Source: Paraburkholderia monticola (GTDB lineage: Bacteria > Pseudomonadota > Gammaproteobacteria > Burkholderiales > Burkholderiaceae). Taken from it: a stretch of 64,000 nt of DNA. Where the stretch lies: assembly GCF_001580545.1 (NCBI RefSeq), contig NZ_LRBG01000038.1, positions 558,001 to 622,000 of the forward strand. The letters are read 5' to 3'. Below are positions 9,260 to 17,736 of this stretch, piece by piece (the first letter of the stretch is position 1; every line of letters starts with the position of its first letter). The notes below the pieces were generated by a model. That model was not told where the DNA came from. It searched no databases and saw only the letters and a list, made by a program, of their open reading frames with translations. Made by a program: the position numbers and the translations under genes.

Positions 9260-10261
9260 TCACTTCGAATGGTTCGCTCGCCAGTCGCGCGGGGTCATGT
9301 GAAATCGCGACACGAACCAGTTCGTGAACGATCCCTGTTGCGCGTAGCCGAGCAGCGCCGAGACGCGCCCGATCGGATAGGTGGGGTTGCTCATGTAGCG
9401 CACGGCGAGTTCGCCGCGGACTTCCTCGACCTGATCCGAGAAGCTGGTGCCGGCTGACTTCAACTGGCGTTGCATCGTGCGCATGCTCAGATGCAAATGA
9501 CGCGCAACCAGCTCGGCGTTCGCCCGTTCGAGCGGCAGCAACAGGTAGATTGCCTTGCGCACTTCCAGCGTGGCGGATTCCTCTGCGGTCGCGTTCAGCG
9601 GAGAGGCGAGGCTTTCCGCGTAGCGCACGAGCTCAGGGTCGGCCAGCGGATTCGGGTAGTCGAGATCGGCGCTCGCGCAGACGAACCCGTTGAAGTCGCT
9701 GCCGAACTCCAGCGGACAGTTGAAGAAGCGTCGATGAAACGTCGGGTCCGGAGGCGCCGGATGGGTGAAGTGGATCTCGCGCGGTTTCCAGAACTTGCCG
9801 AGCAGCGCGCTGGAGTGCCGCGCGAGAACTCCGAGCGCGAGTTCGATGGCCTGCCTCGTCGGGGTCCCCGGTGCGACGACGAGTTCCTCCCGGATGGTGA
9901 CCGTCTGGTCCGCGTCCTCGACGTAGATCGCGAGCGCCTCGTTGAGCAGATGACGGTATTCGGCCGCGGCCAGCAGCACTTCGCGCAGCGTGCGTTTGTG
10001 CGCGAGCAGGACATTGACCACGCCGCTGCCGAAGGTCTGCCGCGTTTCCGCCATTTGCAGCGCGAAGGTCGGGCACGACGCTTTTACCGCCGCCATTTCC
10101 AGTAGCCGGCAGCAGGCGGCGGCCGGGACGCGATCGTCCGGATTGGCGAGCGCGCCGGCGTCGATGCCGGCCTGCTTCGCGAGTTCGACCGGATTCAGTC
10201 CGAGGCGTCGCGCAACGTCGAAATAGCCGCTCATGGCTACCGACGTCAGCATCGTTTCCAT
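9260..10261 (-). CDS. AraC family regulator (arabinose-binding-like sensor)
   Basis: A 333-residue AraC protein. The N-terminal PF12625-like sensor covers about residues 20-205. The C-terminal DNA-binding domain begins around LHLSMRTMQRQLKSAGTSF and ends in LLGYAQQGSFTNWFVSRFHMTPRDWR. It is divergent from the BKACE catabolic cluster across a 243-base intergenic space, so it is the likely activator of that cluster, and it is convergent with phaC. The start is the most upstream ATG; the ATG eight codons on is also possible. Confidence 0.87.
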   Translation of the reverse strand: METMLTSVAMSGYFDVARRLGLNPVELAKQAGIDAGALANPDDRVPAAACCRLLEMAAVKASCPTFALQMAETRQTFGSGVVNVLLAHKRTLREVLLAAAEYRHLLNEALAIYVEDADQTVTIREELVVAPGTPTRQAIELALGVLARHSSALLGKFWKPREIHFTHPAPPDPTFHRRFFNCPLEFGSDFNGFVCASADLDYPNPLADPELVRYAESLASPLNATAEESATLEVRKAIYLLLPLERANAELVARHLHLSMRTMQRQLKSAGTSFSDQVEEVRGELAVRYMSNPTYPIGRVSALLGYAQQGSFTNWFVSRFHMTPRDWRANHSK

Positions 10262-10504
10262 CGTAGTTTCTCCGGACGAATCAATACGCAGGCTAATTTT
10301 TTACTCATTAAACGCTTGCTTCCCGCAATTATTGGTGTTAACGCGCAGTGGCACGAATGACTAAAACGATGGCGCCCAATCATAAAAGTGTAGCGCGTGA
10401 TTGCCGTATCGTGAGCACACTGACGTTAGAAATGTTCCAGAAAGGTTTCCACGCGATTGCGCGAGATCGGAACAGCGTCACCCCAATGTGATGGAGGCAG
10501 ACAA
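10262..10504. promoter_or_regulatory. Divergent control region, AraC gene / BKACE cluster
   Basis: This 243-base space is clearly less GC-rich than its neighbours and must hold promoters for both flanking genes. A good ribosome binding site GGAGG (10493-10497) precedes the BKACE start by seven bases. I see no clean palindrome, and AraC sites are usually direct repeats too degenerate to call by eye. Confidence 0.5.
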
Positions 10505-11560
10505 ATGCAGTTTCTCGACGATTCGTTGCACCCTGAGAACCAGGACAAGGTAGTCATCACCACCGCACCGTACGGCCCGGAATGGATGCCCGAGGACTTC
10601 CCGGAAGACATCCCCGTGACCATGGACGAGCAGATCCAGAAGGCCGTCGATTGCTACAACGCCGGCGCGACGGTGCTGCACCTGCACGTGCGCGAACTGG
10701 ACGGCAAGGGCTCGAAGCGCCTGTCGAAGTTCAATGAACTGATCGCCGGTGTGCGCGCGGCAGTGCCCGACATGATCATCCAGGTCGGCGGCTCGATTTC
10801 GTTCGCCCCGGAAAATGATGGACAGGCTGCGAAGTGGCTGTCCGACGACACGCGCCATATGCTGGCCGATCTCGATCCGAAGCCCGATCAGGTGACGGTC
10901 GCGATCAACACCACGCAGATGAACATCATGGAGTTGCTCTATCCGGAGTATCTGGCCGGCACCTCTTTGTCCAACCCTGCGTTCATGGCCGCCTATAGTG
11001 AAATGACGGTTCCGGCCGGTCCCGCGTGGGTCGAGGAGCACCTGCGCCGCCTGCAGGCTTCGGGCATCCAGCCGCACTTCCAGCTCACGGGCATTCACGC
11101 GCTCGAAACGCTCGAGCGCCTCGTGCGCAAGGGCGTCTACAAGGGACCGCTGAATCTGACGTGGATCGGCATCGGTGGCGGCTTCGACGGCCCGAATCCG
11201 TTCAACTTCTTCAACTTCGTGCATCGCGCGCCGGATGGCTGCACGCTCACCGCCGAGTCGCTGCTGAAGAACGTGCTGCCGTTCAACATGATGGCGATGT
11301 CGATGGGTTTGCATCCGCGCTGCGGCATCGAGGACACGATCATCGACCAGCACGGCCAGCGCTTCACGTCGGTGCAACAGATCGAGCAGTGCGTGCGCGT
11401 CGCGCGTGAACTGGGGCGCGACATTGCCACCGGCAAGGAAGCGCGCGAGATCTATCGCATTGGTGTGCAGTACGAGACGGTCGACGAGACGCTCGTCGCC
11501 AACGGCATGGCGCCGAATCGCCAGGCCGGCGTCAGGAATCTGCCGCTGCGCGCGGCGTGA
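10505..11560 (+). CDS. BKACE family beta-keto acid cleavage enzyme
   Basis: A 351-residue member of the family once called DUF849 (3-keto-5-aminohexanoate cleavage enzyme, Kce). The family condenses a beta-keto acid with acetyl-CoA to give acetoacetate and a new acyl-CoA, using a divalent metal. The metal-binding His pair is H59-L-H61 in VLHLHVREL. The Arg272...Glu276-Asp277 motif (RCGIEDT) matches the catalytic region of Kce. The protein is about 75 residues longer than Kce, with an insertion PYGPEWMPEDFPEDIP before the first metal motif. Substrates vary widely in the family (dehydrocarnitine, keto acids), so the substrate is not assigned. Confidence 0.88.
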   Translation: MQFLDDSLHPENQDKVVITTAPYGPEWMPEDFPEDIPVTMDEQIQKAVDCYNAGATVLHLHVRELDGKGSKRLSKFNELIAGVRAAVPDMIIQVGGSISFAPENDGQAAKWLSDDTRHMLADLDPKPDQVTVAINTTQMNIMELLYPEYLAGTSLSNPAFMAAYSEMTVPAGPAWVEEHLRRLQASGIQPHFQLTGIHALETLERLVRKGVYKGPLNLTWIGIGGGFDGPNPFNFFNFVHRAPDGCTLTAESLLKNVLPFNMMAMSMGLHPRCGIEDTIIDQHGQRFTSVQQIEQCVRVARELGRDIATGKEAREIYRIGVQYETVDETLVANGMAPNRQAGVRNLPLRAA

Positions 11561-11715
11561 TCGCCAGGAGCCCGGTCGACGCGTCAGCCGAGGCCGGGCT
11601 TCACGGATCGAGCGACTCGCCGCATATCGGGGAGAGGGAAGCGGAATCCATAACAGGTCGTTGGCCCAGACGGGCAGGACGGCCGCCAGGAATGAGAATG
11701 GAAGGAGACAAAACA

Positions 11716-13032
11716 ATGCTCGTACAACATGCTGGGCCCGCGACGGGCGATGTGACGGCAACTCAGACGGACATACGCGCTTATGCGTGGGTGGTGTTTG
11801 CGCTGACGGTCGGATTGCTGCTTTCCGACTATATGTCGCGGCAGGTGTTGAATGCCGTGTTTCCGCCGCTGAAGGCCGCATGGCATCTGTCGGACGCGCA
11901 ACTGGGTTCGCTCAGCAGCGTGGTCGCGCTGATGGTCGGTGTGCTCACGTTTCCGCTGTCGGTGCTGGCCGATCGCTGGGGCCGCGTGAAGAGCATCGTG
12001 CTGATGGCGGCGATGTGGAGTCTCGCAACGGCGGGCTGCGCGATCTCGACGAAGTATGGCGAGATGCTGCTTGCGCGTGCCTTCGTCGGGATCGGCGAAG
12101 CGGCCTACGGCAGTGTCGGCATCGCGGTCGTTCTGAGCATCTTTCCGGTGCGGCTGCGCTCCACGCTGACCGGCACGTTCATGGCGGGCGGCGCGTTCGG
12201 CTCGGTGCTGGGCATGGCGTTCGGCGGCGCGGTGGCGGCTCACCTCGGCTGGCGTTCGGCATTCGGCGCGATGGCGGTGATGGGGATCGTGCTGGTCGTG
12301 ATCTACCGTCTCGTCGTCACCGAAAAGCGTCTTGCGTCGTTGCAGCCGGCGGGCGTGGCGAAGCAATCGCGCGGCATGCGCATGAGCTTGCGCGCGCTGA
12401 TGAAGGGACTGTTCTCGACGAAGTCGGTGGTGTGCGCCTATGTGGGCAGCGGCCTGCATCTGATGGTTCCCGCGGCAGTGTGGGCGTGGATGCCGAGCTT
12501 CCTGAATCGCTACTACGGCATGCCCACCGGCAAGGCCGCGATGTGCGCGGCGCTGTTCGTGCTGGTGACGGGCGTGGGCATGGTGGTGTGCGGAAACCTC
12601 GCCGACCGGCTCAGCAAGAACGCGCGGGAACGCAAGTGGAGTGCTGCGATCGGTTTCTGCCTCGCCTGCTTCGTTCTGCTCGGGATTGGCTTCCAGATGC
12701 CCGCGGGGCCGTGGCAGCTGGTCGTGATCGGCGTGGGCATGTTCTTCTGCGCCGGCGCGAGTGGCCCGTCGGGTGCGATGGTGGCGAACCTCACCCCGCC
12801 GTCGATTCACGCCTCGGCGTTTGCGACCCTCACACTCGCGAACAACCTGCTGGGCCTCGCGCCGGCGGCTGTTCTCACGGGCATCATCGCCGACCGGATC
12901 GGGCTCTCGGGCGCGCTGCAACTCGTGCCGCTCGCACCGCTCGTCGCGGCTGCCGCATTCACGATCGGCAAACGTAACTACTCGGGCGATCTGGATCGTC
13001 TGAACACCCTGCGTGAGCAGGCCGCAGGCTGA
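11716..13032 (+). CDS. MFS transporter of the BKACE cluster
   Basis: A 438-residue inner-membrane carrier with about 12 hydrophobic segments and the MFS loop motif LADRWGRVKS after the second or third segment. It begins with VVFALTVGLLLSDYMSRQVLN. It probably imports the substrate degraded by the surrounding enzymes, or a related organic acid; that is inference from position. The start is ATG 11716, preceded by GGAAGGAG; an in-frame ATG at 11557 would add 53 non-conserved residues. Confidence 0.87.
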   Translation: MLVQHAGPATGDVTATQTDIRAYAWVVFALTVGLLLSDYMSRQVLNAVFPPLKAAWHLSDAQLGSLSSVVALMVGVLTFPLSVLADRWGRVKSIVLMAAMWSLATAGCAISTKYGEMLLARAFVGIGEAAYGSVGIAVVLSIFPVRLRSTLTGTFMAGGAFGSVLGMAFGGAVAAHLGWRSAFGAMAVMGIVLVVIYRLVVTEKRLASLQPAGVAKQSRGMRMSLRALMKGLFSTKSVVCAYVGSGLHLMVPAAVWAWMPSFLNRYYGMPTGKAAMCAALFVLVTGVGMVVCGNLADRLSKNARERKWSAAIGFCLACFVLLGIGFQMPAGPWQLVVIGVGMFFCAGASGPSGAMVANLTPPSIHASAFATLTLANNLLGLAPAAVLTGIIADRIGLSGALQLVPLAPLVAAAAFTIGKRNYSGDLDRLNTLREQAAG

Positions 13033-13143
13033 GATCGCGCCGCGCCGTGCCAACGGCGCGGAACACGGAACCTGTAATTGATTGCGCCGCGGGCGCAACG
13101 AATTCTGCAACGCGCAGATTCAGTAAAGAATTGGAGATTCGAC

Positions 13144-14124
13144 ATGGCAAAGGCAGTTCGCTTTCATGAAACCGGTGGTCCTGAAGTCTTGCGCTACGAA
13201 GACGTCGAAGTGGGCAACCCCGGCCCCGGCCAGGTGCGCTTGCGCCACGAGGCTGTCGGCCTGAATTTCGCCGACACCTACTTTCGCAGTGGCCTGTACC
13301 CGGTTCCGCTGCCCGCGGGGATGGGCGTGGAGGCCGCGGGCGTGGTCGAAGCCGTCGGCCCGGACGTGACGAACGTCGCGGTGGGCGATCGGGTGACCTA
13401 CACGGGCTTCATCAACACGCTCGGCGCCTACAGCACCGAACGTCTGATTCCGGCCGCGCCGCTGATCCGCCTGCCCGATGCGATCGACTGCGAAACGGCC
13501 GCCGGCATGACGATGCGCGGCCTGACCTCCGCGTATCTGATGCGCCGCATTCACGACTTCAAGGCGGGCGACACGATCCTGCTGCATGCCGCCGCCGGCG
13601 GTGTGGGCCTGATCGTTTCGCAATGGGCGAAGCTGCTGGGTCTGACCGTGATCGGCACCGTCTCGAACGAGGCCAAGGCCGAGGTGGCGCGCGCGCACGG
13701 CTGCGACCACATCATCAACTACAGCCGCGAAGACGTCGCGAAGCGCGTGCGTGAATTGACCGATGGCGTCGGCGTGAACGTGGTGTTCGACAGCGTCGGC
13801 AAGGATACCTTCGAGGCCTCGCTCGATTCGCTGAAGCGCCGCGGTCTGATGGTTTGCGTCGGCACGGCCTCCGGCCCGATTCCGCCGTTCAATCCGCAGT
13901 TGCTGGCGATGAAGGGCTCGCTGTATATGACCCGCCCGGCGCTCGCCGACTACATCGCCGACCCGGCCGAGAAGAACGAACTGGCCGGCGAGATCTTCGG
14001 GCATATCGCGGCGGGACGCATCAAGATCGAGCTCAATCAGCGTTATGCGCTCGAGGATGCGGCGCAGGCCCATCGCGATCTGGAGTCGCGCAAGACGACG
14101 GGTTCGTCGGTCTTCGTCATCTAA
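13144..14124 (+). CDS. Quinone oxidoreductase (zinc-free MDR family)
   Basis: A 326-residue NADPH:quinone reductase-like protein. It starts AVRFHETGGPEVLRYEDV, has the substrate-side NFADTYFRSGLYP, the nucleotide-binding AAAGGVGLIVSQWAK, and GRIKIELNQRYALEDAAQAH near the end. The catalytic-zinc cysteines of alcohol dehydrogenases are absent, as expected for QOR. In this cluster it may reduce an enone or quinone intermediate. ATG 13144 is chosen for length (family about 325). It lies 111 bases after the MFS gene and 10 before the dioxygenase gene. Confidence 0.9.
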   Translation: MAKAVRFHETGGPEVLRYEDVEVGNPGPGQVRLRHEAVGLNFADTYFRSGLYPVPLPAGMGVEAAGVVEAVGPDVTNVAVGDRVTYTGFINTLGAYSTERLIPAAPLIRLPDAIDCETAAGMTMRGLTSAYLMRRIHDFKAGDTILLHAAAGGVGLIVSQWAKLLGLTVIGTVSNEAKAEVARAHGCDHIINYSREDVAKRVRELTDGVGVNVVFDSVGKDTFEASLDSLKRRGLMVCVGTASGPIPPFNPQLLAMKGSLYMTRPALADYIADPAEKNELAGEIFGHIAAGRIKIELNQRYALEDAAQAHRDLESRKTTGSSVFVI

Positions 14125-14134
14125 GGAGACAGCC

Positions 14135-14983
14135 ATGCAAATCGAACAATTGACCTACTCGATCGGCGCCGAACTGACGGGCGTGAATCTCGCTCACGCG
14201 ATCCACGACGACGGCCTGTTCGCCGAGATCCGCTCGGCGCTGCTGAAGCACCGGGTTCTGTTCCTGCGCGACCAGGACATCACGCGCGCCGAGCACGTGG
14301 CGTTCGCGCGCCGCTTCGGTGAACTCGAAGACCATCCGGTCGCGGGCAGCGACCCGGAGAATCCGGGCCTCGTGCGCATCTACAAGACGCCGGATCAGCC
14401 GAACGACCGCTACGAAAACGCCTGGCACGCCGACGCCACCTGGCGCGAAGCGCCGCAGTTCGGCGCCGTGCTGCGCTGCGTGGAATGTCCGCCGGTCGGC
14501 GGCGACACGATGTGGGCGAACATGGTGCTCGCCTACGAAAATCTGCCGGCGCACGTGAAGACGCAGATCGCGGATCTGCGCGCGCGCCACAGCATCGAGG
14601 CGAGCTTCGGTGCCGTGATGCCGATCGAAAAGCGTCTGGCGCTGAAGGCGCAGTTTCCGGACGCCGAGCATCCGGTCGTGCGCACGCATCCGGAGACGGG
14701 CGAAAAGGTGCTGTTCGTGAGTGCCTTTGCGACGCACTTCACCAACTATCACACGCCGGAGCGCGTGCGGTTCGGGCAGGACGCGAATCCGGGCGCGGGC
14801 GATCTGCTGCGTTATCTGATCAGCCAGGCGTACATCCCCGAGTACCAGGTGCGTTGGCGCTGGAAGAAAAACAGCATCGCGATCTGGGACAACCGCAGCA
14901 CGCAGCACTATGCGGTGATGGACTACCCGCCGTGCCATCGCAAGATGGAACGCGCCGGGATTATCGGCGACAAGCCGTACTGA
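14135..14983 (+). CDS. TauD/TfdA family 2-oxoglutarate dioxygenase
   Basis: A 282-residue Fe(II)/2-oxoglutarate-dependent oxygenase. The iron triad is visible as H98-x-D100 (WHADATW) and the distal His258 (RSTQHYAV), with arginines near residues 269-273 (RKMER) suited to bind 2-oxoglutarate. Typical members hydroxylate taurine, 2,4-D, alkyl sulfates or gamma-butyrobetaine. Here it sits between a quinone oxidoreductase and a hydrolase in an unassigned catabolic cluster. It may hydroxylate the imported compound so that later enzymes can make a beta-keto acid; this is inference. The start is supported by AAGGAGAC. Confidence 0.91.
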   Translation: MQIEQLTYSIGAELTGVNLAHAIHDDGLFAEIRSALLKHRVLFLRDQDITRAEHVAFARRFGELEDHPVAGSDPENPGLVRIYKTPDQPNDRYENAWHADATWREAPQFGAVLRCVECPPVGGDTMWANMVLAYENLPAHVKTQIADLRARHSIEASFGAVMPIEKRLALKAQFPDAEHPVVRTHPETGEKVLFVSAFATHFTNYHTPERVRFGQDANPGAGDLLRYLISQAYIPEYQVRWRWKKNSIAIWDNRSTQHYAVMDYPPCHRKMERAGIIGDKPY

Positions 14984-15001
14984 TCTAGCAAGTAGCTTCC
15001 G

Positions 15002-15568
15002 ATGAACTACGAATTGAAACCGACCATTCTGATGGTCCCGGGTCTGCGCGACCATGTCGCGGAGCATTGGCAAACCCTGTTGCAGCAACGGCTGCCGAAC
15101 GCGCGCTCGGTTGCGCCGCTCGAGCACGACAAGCTCAGCTGCGCGGCACGGGTTGCGGCACTCGACGCCGCCCTCGCGCAAATCGACGGCCCGGTCATTC
15201 TGGTCGCGCACAGCGCGGGCGTGATGATCACCATGCATTGGGCGGCGCAGCACCAGCGCCAGATTCACGGTGCGCTGCTGGCGGCGCCCGCCGACCTCGA
15301 AACGCCGATGCCGGCGGGCTATCCGGAGCTGGCGACGCTCGAGGCAAACGGCTGGCTGCCGATTCCGCGCAAGCCGCTGCCGTTTCCGAGCATCGTCGGC
15401 GCGAGCCGCAACGATCCGCTCGCGCGCTTCGAGCGGGTGCAGGAGATGGCTCAGGACTGGGGCGGCAGCTTCGTCGATCTCGGCGAAGTGGGGCACCTCA
15501 ACCCTGCAGCGGGCTTTGGCGAATGGCCGATGGCCGAGACGCTGATTCGCCGCCTGGTACTGATGTGA
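15002..15568 (+). CDS. RBBP9/YdeN family alpha/beta hydrolase
   Basis: A small 188-residue serine hydrolase. The nucleophile elbow is AHSAG (VILVAHSAGVMITMHW). The acidic residue lies in SRNDPLARFERV, and the catalytic His in GEVGHLNPAAGFGEWP is the usual RBBP9 C-terminal motif. Such proteins have poorly known esterase activity. It is 18 bases after the dioxygenase gene and 32 before the ferredoxin gene, so it belongs to the same operon. The substrate is not known. Confidence 0.85.
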   Translation: MNYELKPTILMVPGLRDHVAEHWQTLLQQRLPNARSVAPLEHDKLSCAARVAALDAALAQIDGPVILVAHSAGVMITMHWAAQHQRQIHGALLAAPADLETPMPAGYPELATLEANGWLPIPRKPLPFPSIVGASRNDPLARFERVQEMAQDWGGSFVDLGEVGHLNPAAGFGEWPMAETLIRRLVLM

Positions 15569-15600
15569 CGCAGCAAGCGCAGGATCGCGAGGAGACCGGG

Positions 15601-15981
15601 ATGTCGCGTGAGGTCGTGGTGGGTGTCGCCGGTGAGCTGGCGCCTGGCCAGCGCAAGCTGGCCTTCATCGATGGCCGCAGCATCGTGCTGTTCAACCTCG
15701 ACGGCACGCTCCACGCGATCGATAACGCGTGTCCGCACAACGGGTCCGCGCTCGCGAGCGGTCAGCTGGAAGGCTGCCTGCTGCGCTGCCCGGCGCACGG
15801 TCTGCGTTTCGACGTGCGTACGGGCTGCATGCCGGGAACAGCTGGATTGAAAGTGACGACCTTTCCGGTCGGCATAGTGGATTCAAAGGTGGTGGTGAGT
15901 CTCGATGAGCCGCACGCGCCGACGCAGGCCGAGGCACGAGACGCCGCCACCAATCAGGAGATGGAAAGATGCAAGGCTTGA
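15601..15981 (+). CDS. Rieske-type [2Fe-2S] ferredoxin
   Basis: A 126-residue stand-alone Rieske protein. The cluster ligands are C44-x-H46 (CPHNGS) and C63-x2-H66 (CPAHGLRF), correctly spaced by 16 residues. It resembles NirD and the ferredoxin components of dioxygenases. No Rieske oxygenase alpha subunit or ferredoxin reductase is present nearby, which is odd. It could serve an enzyme encoded elsewhere or a non-classical partner in this operon. Its 3' end overlaps the ligase start by 13 bases. The start ATG is chosen from family length and the upstream GGAGACC. Confidence 0.9.
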   Translation: MSREVVVGVAGELAPGQRKLAFIDGRSIVLFNLDGTLHAIDNACPHNGSALASGQLEGCLLRCPAHGLRFDVRTGCMPGTAGLKVTTFPVGIVDSKVVVSLDEPHAPTQAEARDAATNQEMERCKA

Positions 15982-17597
15982 TGATGCAGCAGCCGCTGCT
16001 GGTCGCTGCGCTGCTCACGCACGCGGAACGCCATCACGGCGAACAGGAAATCGTGTCGCGACGCGTGGAAGGGGACATCCATCGCTATTCGTATCGGCAC
16101 CTCGCACAGCGCGCGCGCCGCATGGCCAACGCGCTGTCGACGCTCGGCGTCGCTCAGGGCGAGCGCGTCGCGACGCTGGCGTGGAACGGCTATCGCCACA
16201 TGGAGCTGTATTTCGCGGTGTCGGGCTCCGGGGCCGTGCTGCATACGCTGAACCCGCGTCTGCACGTCGACCAGCTGGCGTACATCATCGAGCACGCTGA
16301 AGACCGCGTGGTGTTCTTCGACCTGACGTTCCTGCCGCTGATCGAGAGCGTCGCGCCGCGGGTGAAGAGCCCCAAGGTGTTCGTGGCGATGACCGATCGC
16401 GCGCACATGCCGCAAGGCCACGATCTGAACGGCATGCTGATGTGCTACGAGGACCTGCTCGAACTTCACGACGACGTGTTCGAGTGGCCGCTGCTCGACG
16501 AGAACAGCGCTTCGTCGCTGTGCTACACGTCGGGTACCACCGGCAATCCGAAAGGCGTGCTGTATAGCCATCGCTCGACCGTGCTGCACACCTATGCGGC
16601 GGCGCTGCCCGATTCGCTGAACTGCTCCGCACGCGACGTGATCCTGCCGGTCGTGCCGATGTTCCATGTGAACGCGTGGGGCCTGCCGTACGTGGCCTGC
16701 ATGGTCGGCGCGAAGCTGGTGTTTCCGGGCCCGGCGCTCGACGGCAAGTCGCTCTACGAACTGATCGAAACCGAACACGTGACGCTGTCGGCCGGTGTGC
16801 CGACCGTGTGGCAAGGACTGCTTGCGCATGTCGATGCCATGGGCGAGACCTTCTCGTCGATGCGGCGCACGGTGATCGGCGGCGCGCCGTGTCCGACCGC
16901 GATGACCGAGGCGTTCCAGAAACGCCATCGGGTCGAGGTCCTGCACGCGTGGGGCATGACCGAATTGAGCCCGATCGGCACGGTATGCAGCTTCAAGACT
17001 CACCAGCAGTCGCTGCCGATCGCGGAGCAGTACGCGGTTCAGGCGAAGCAGGGACGTGCGCTGTTCGGCATCGATATGAGAATCGTCGGCCCGCAAGGCC
17101 ATGAATTGCCGTGGGACGGCGAGACGGCCGGCGATCTGCAGGTGCGCGGCCACTGGGTCACGCAGGAGTACTTCGGCGGTGACGATGCGTCGCCGCTCGC
17201 CGACGGCTGGTTTCCGACCGGCGACATCGCCACGATCGACCGGCACGGCTTCATGCAGATCACCGATCGCAGCAAGGACGTGATCAAGTCCGGCGGCGAA
17301 TGGATCAGTTCGGCGGCCATCGAAAACGTCGCGTATCTGCATCCGGAAGTCTCGACGGCCGTCTGTATCGCCGCGCGGCACCCGAAGTGGGACGAACGGC
17401 CGCTGCTGCTGGTCGTGAAGAAGCCCGGCAGCGAGCTGGCGAGCGACGAACTGCTGTCGTTCTTCAACGGCCGCGTCGCGCGCTGGTGGACACCCGATGC
17501 CGTGGTGTTCGTCGACACGGTTCCGCTCGGTGCAACGGGCAAGGTACTCAAGAACCAGTTACGCGATCAGTTCGGGCGCTACTACCTGCCGGCCTGA
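15969..17597 (+). CDS. AMP-forming acyl-CoA synthetase
   Basis: A 542-residue ANL-superfamily ligase that activates a carboxylic acid to its CoA ester with ATP. The P-loop is YTSGTTGNPKG at residues 186-196. HAWGMTELSP, GWFPTGDIATID and DRSKDVIKSGGEWISS are the remaining adenylation motifs, with a C-terminal lysine in GATGKVLKNQLR. It most resembles medium/long-chain fatty-acyl-CoA ligases, but specificity is uncertain. The overlap with the Rieske gene suggests coupling. In the cluster it could activate either the starting acid or a product of the BKACE or dioxygenase step. Confidence 0.93.
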   Translation: MQGLMMQQPLLVAALLTHAERHHGEQEIVSRRVEGDIHRYSYRHLAQRARRMANALSTLGVAQGERVATLAWNGYRHMELYFAVSGSGAVLHTLNPRLHVDQLAYIIEHAEDRVVFFDLTFLPLIESVAPRVKSPKVFVAMTDRAHMPQGHDLNGMLMCYEDLLELHDDVFEWPLLDENSASSLCYTSGTTGNPKGVLYSHRSTVLHTYAAALPDSLNCSARDVILPVVPMFHVNAWGLPYVACMVGAKLVFPGPALDGKSLYELIETEHVTLSAGVPTVWQGLLAHVDAMGETFSSMRRTVIGGAPCPTAMTEAFQKRHRVEVLHAWGMTELSPIGTVCSFKTHQQSLPIAEQYAVQAKQGRALFGIDMRIVGPQGHELPWDGETAGDLQVRGHWVTQEYFGGDDASPLADGWFPTGDIATIDRHGFMQITDRSKDVIKSGGEWISSAAIENVAYLHPEVSTAVCIAARHPKWDERPLLLVVKKPGSELASDELLSFFNGRVARWWTPDAVVFVDTVPLGATGKVLKNQLRDQFGRYYLPA

Positions 17598-17736
17598 TCC
17601 AACGCTTTCGCAGCAACGTAGTTTGATTCACGCAACACGGCGTTCGGGGGAGTCCGGCGCTCACATAACCACCAACCATCTTGAAGCGACCGCAGCAAGG
17701 GCTTTTGCGCCAACGCCGGTACGCGTAGGAGACACC

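Noticed and set aside
13041..13060. CGCGCCG/CGGCGCG hairpin after the MFS gene
   Set aside because: A 7-bp stem with no T-run, inside an otherwise continuous catabolic operon; probably a chance GC-rich repeat, not a terminator.
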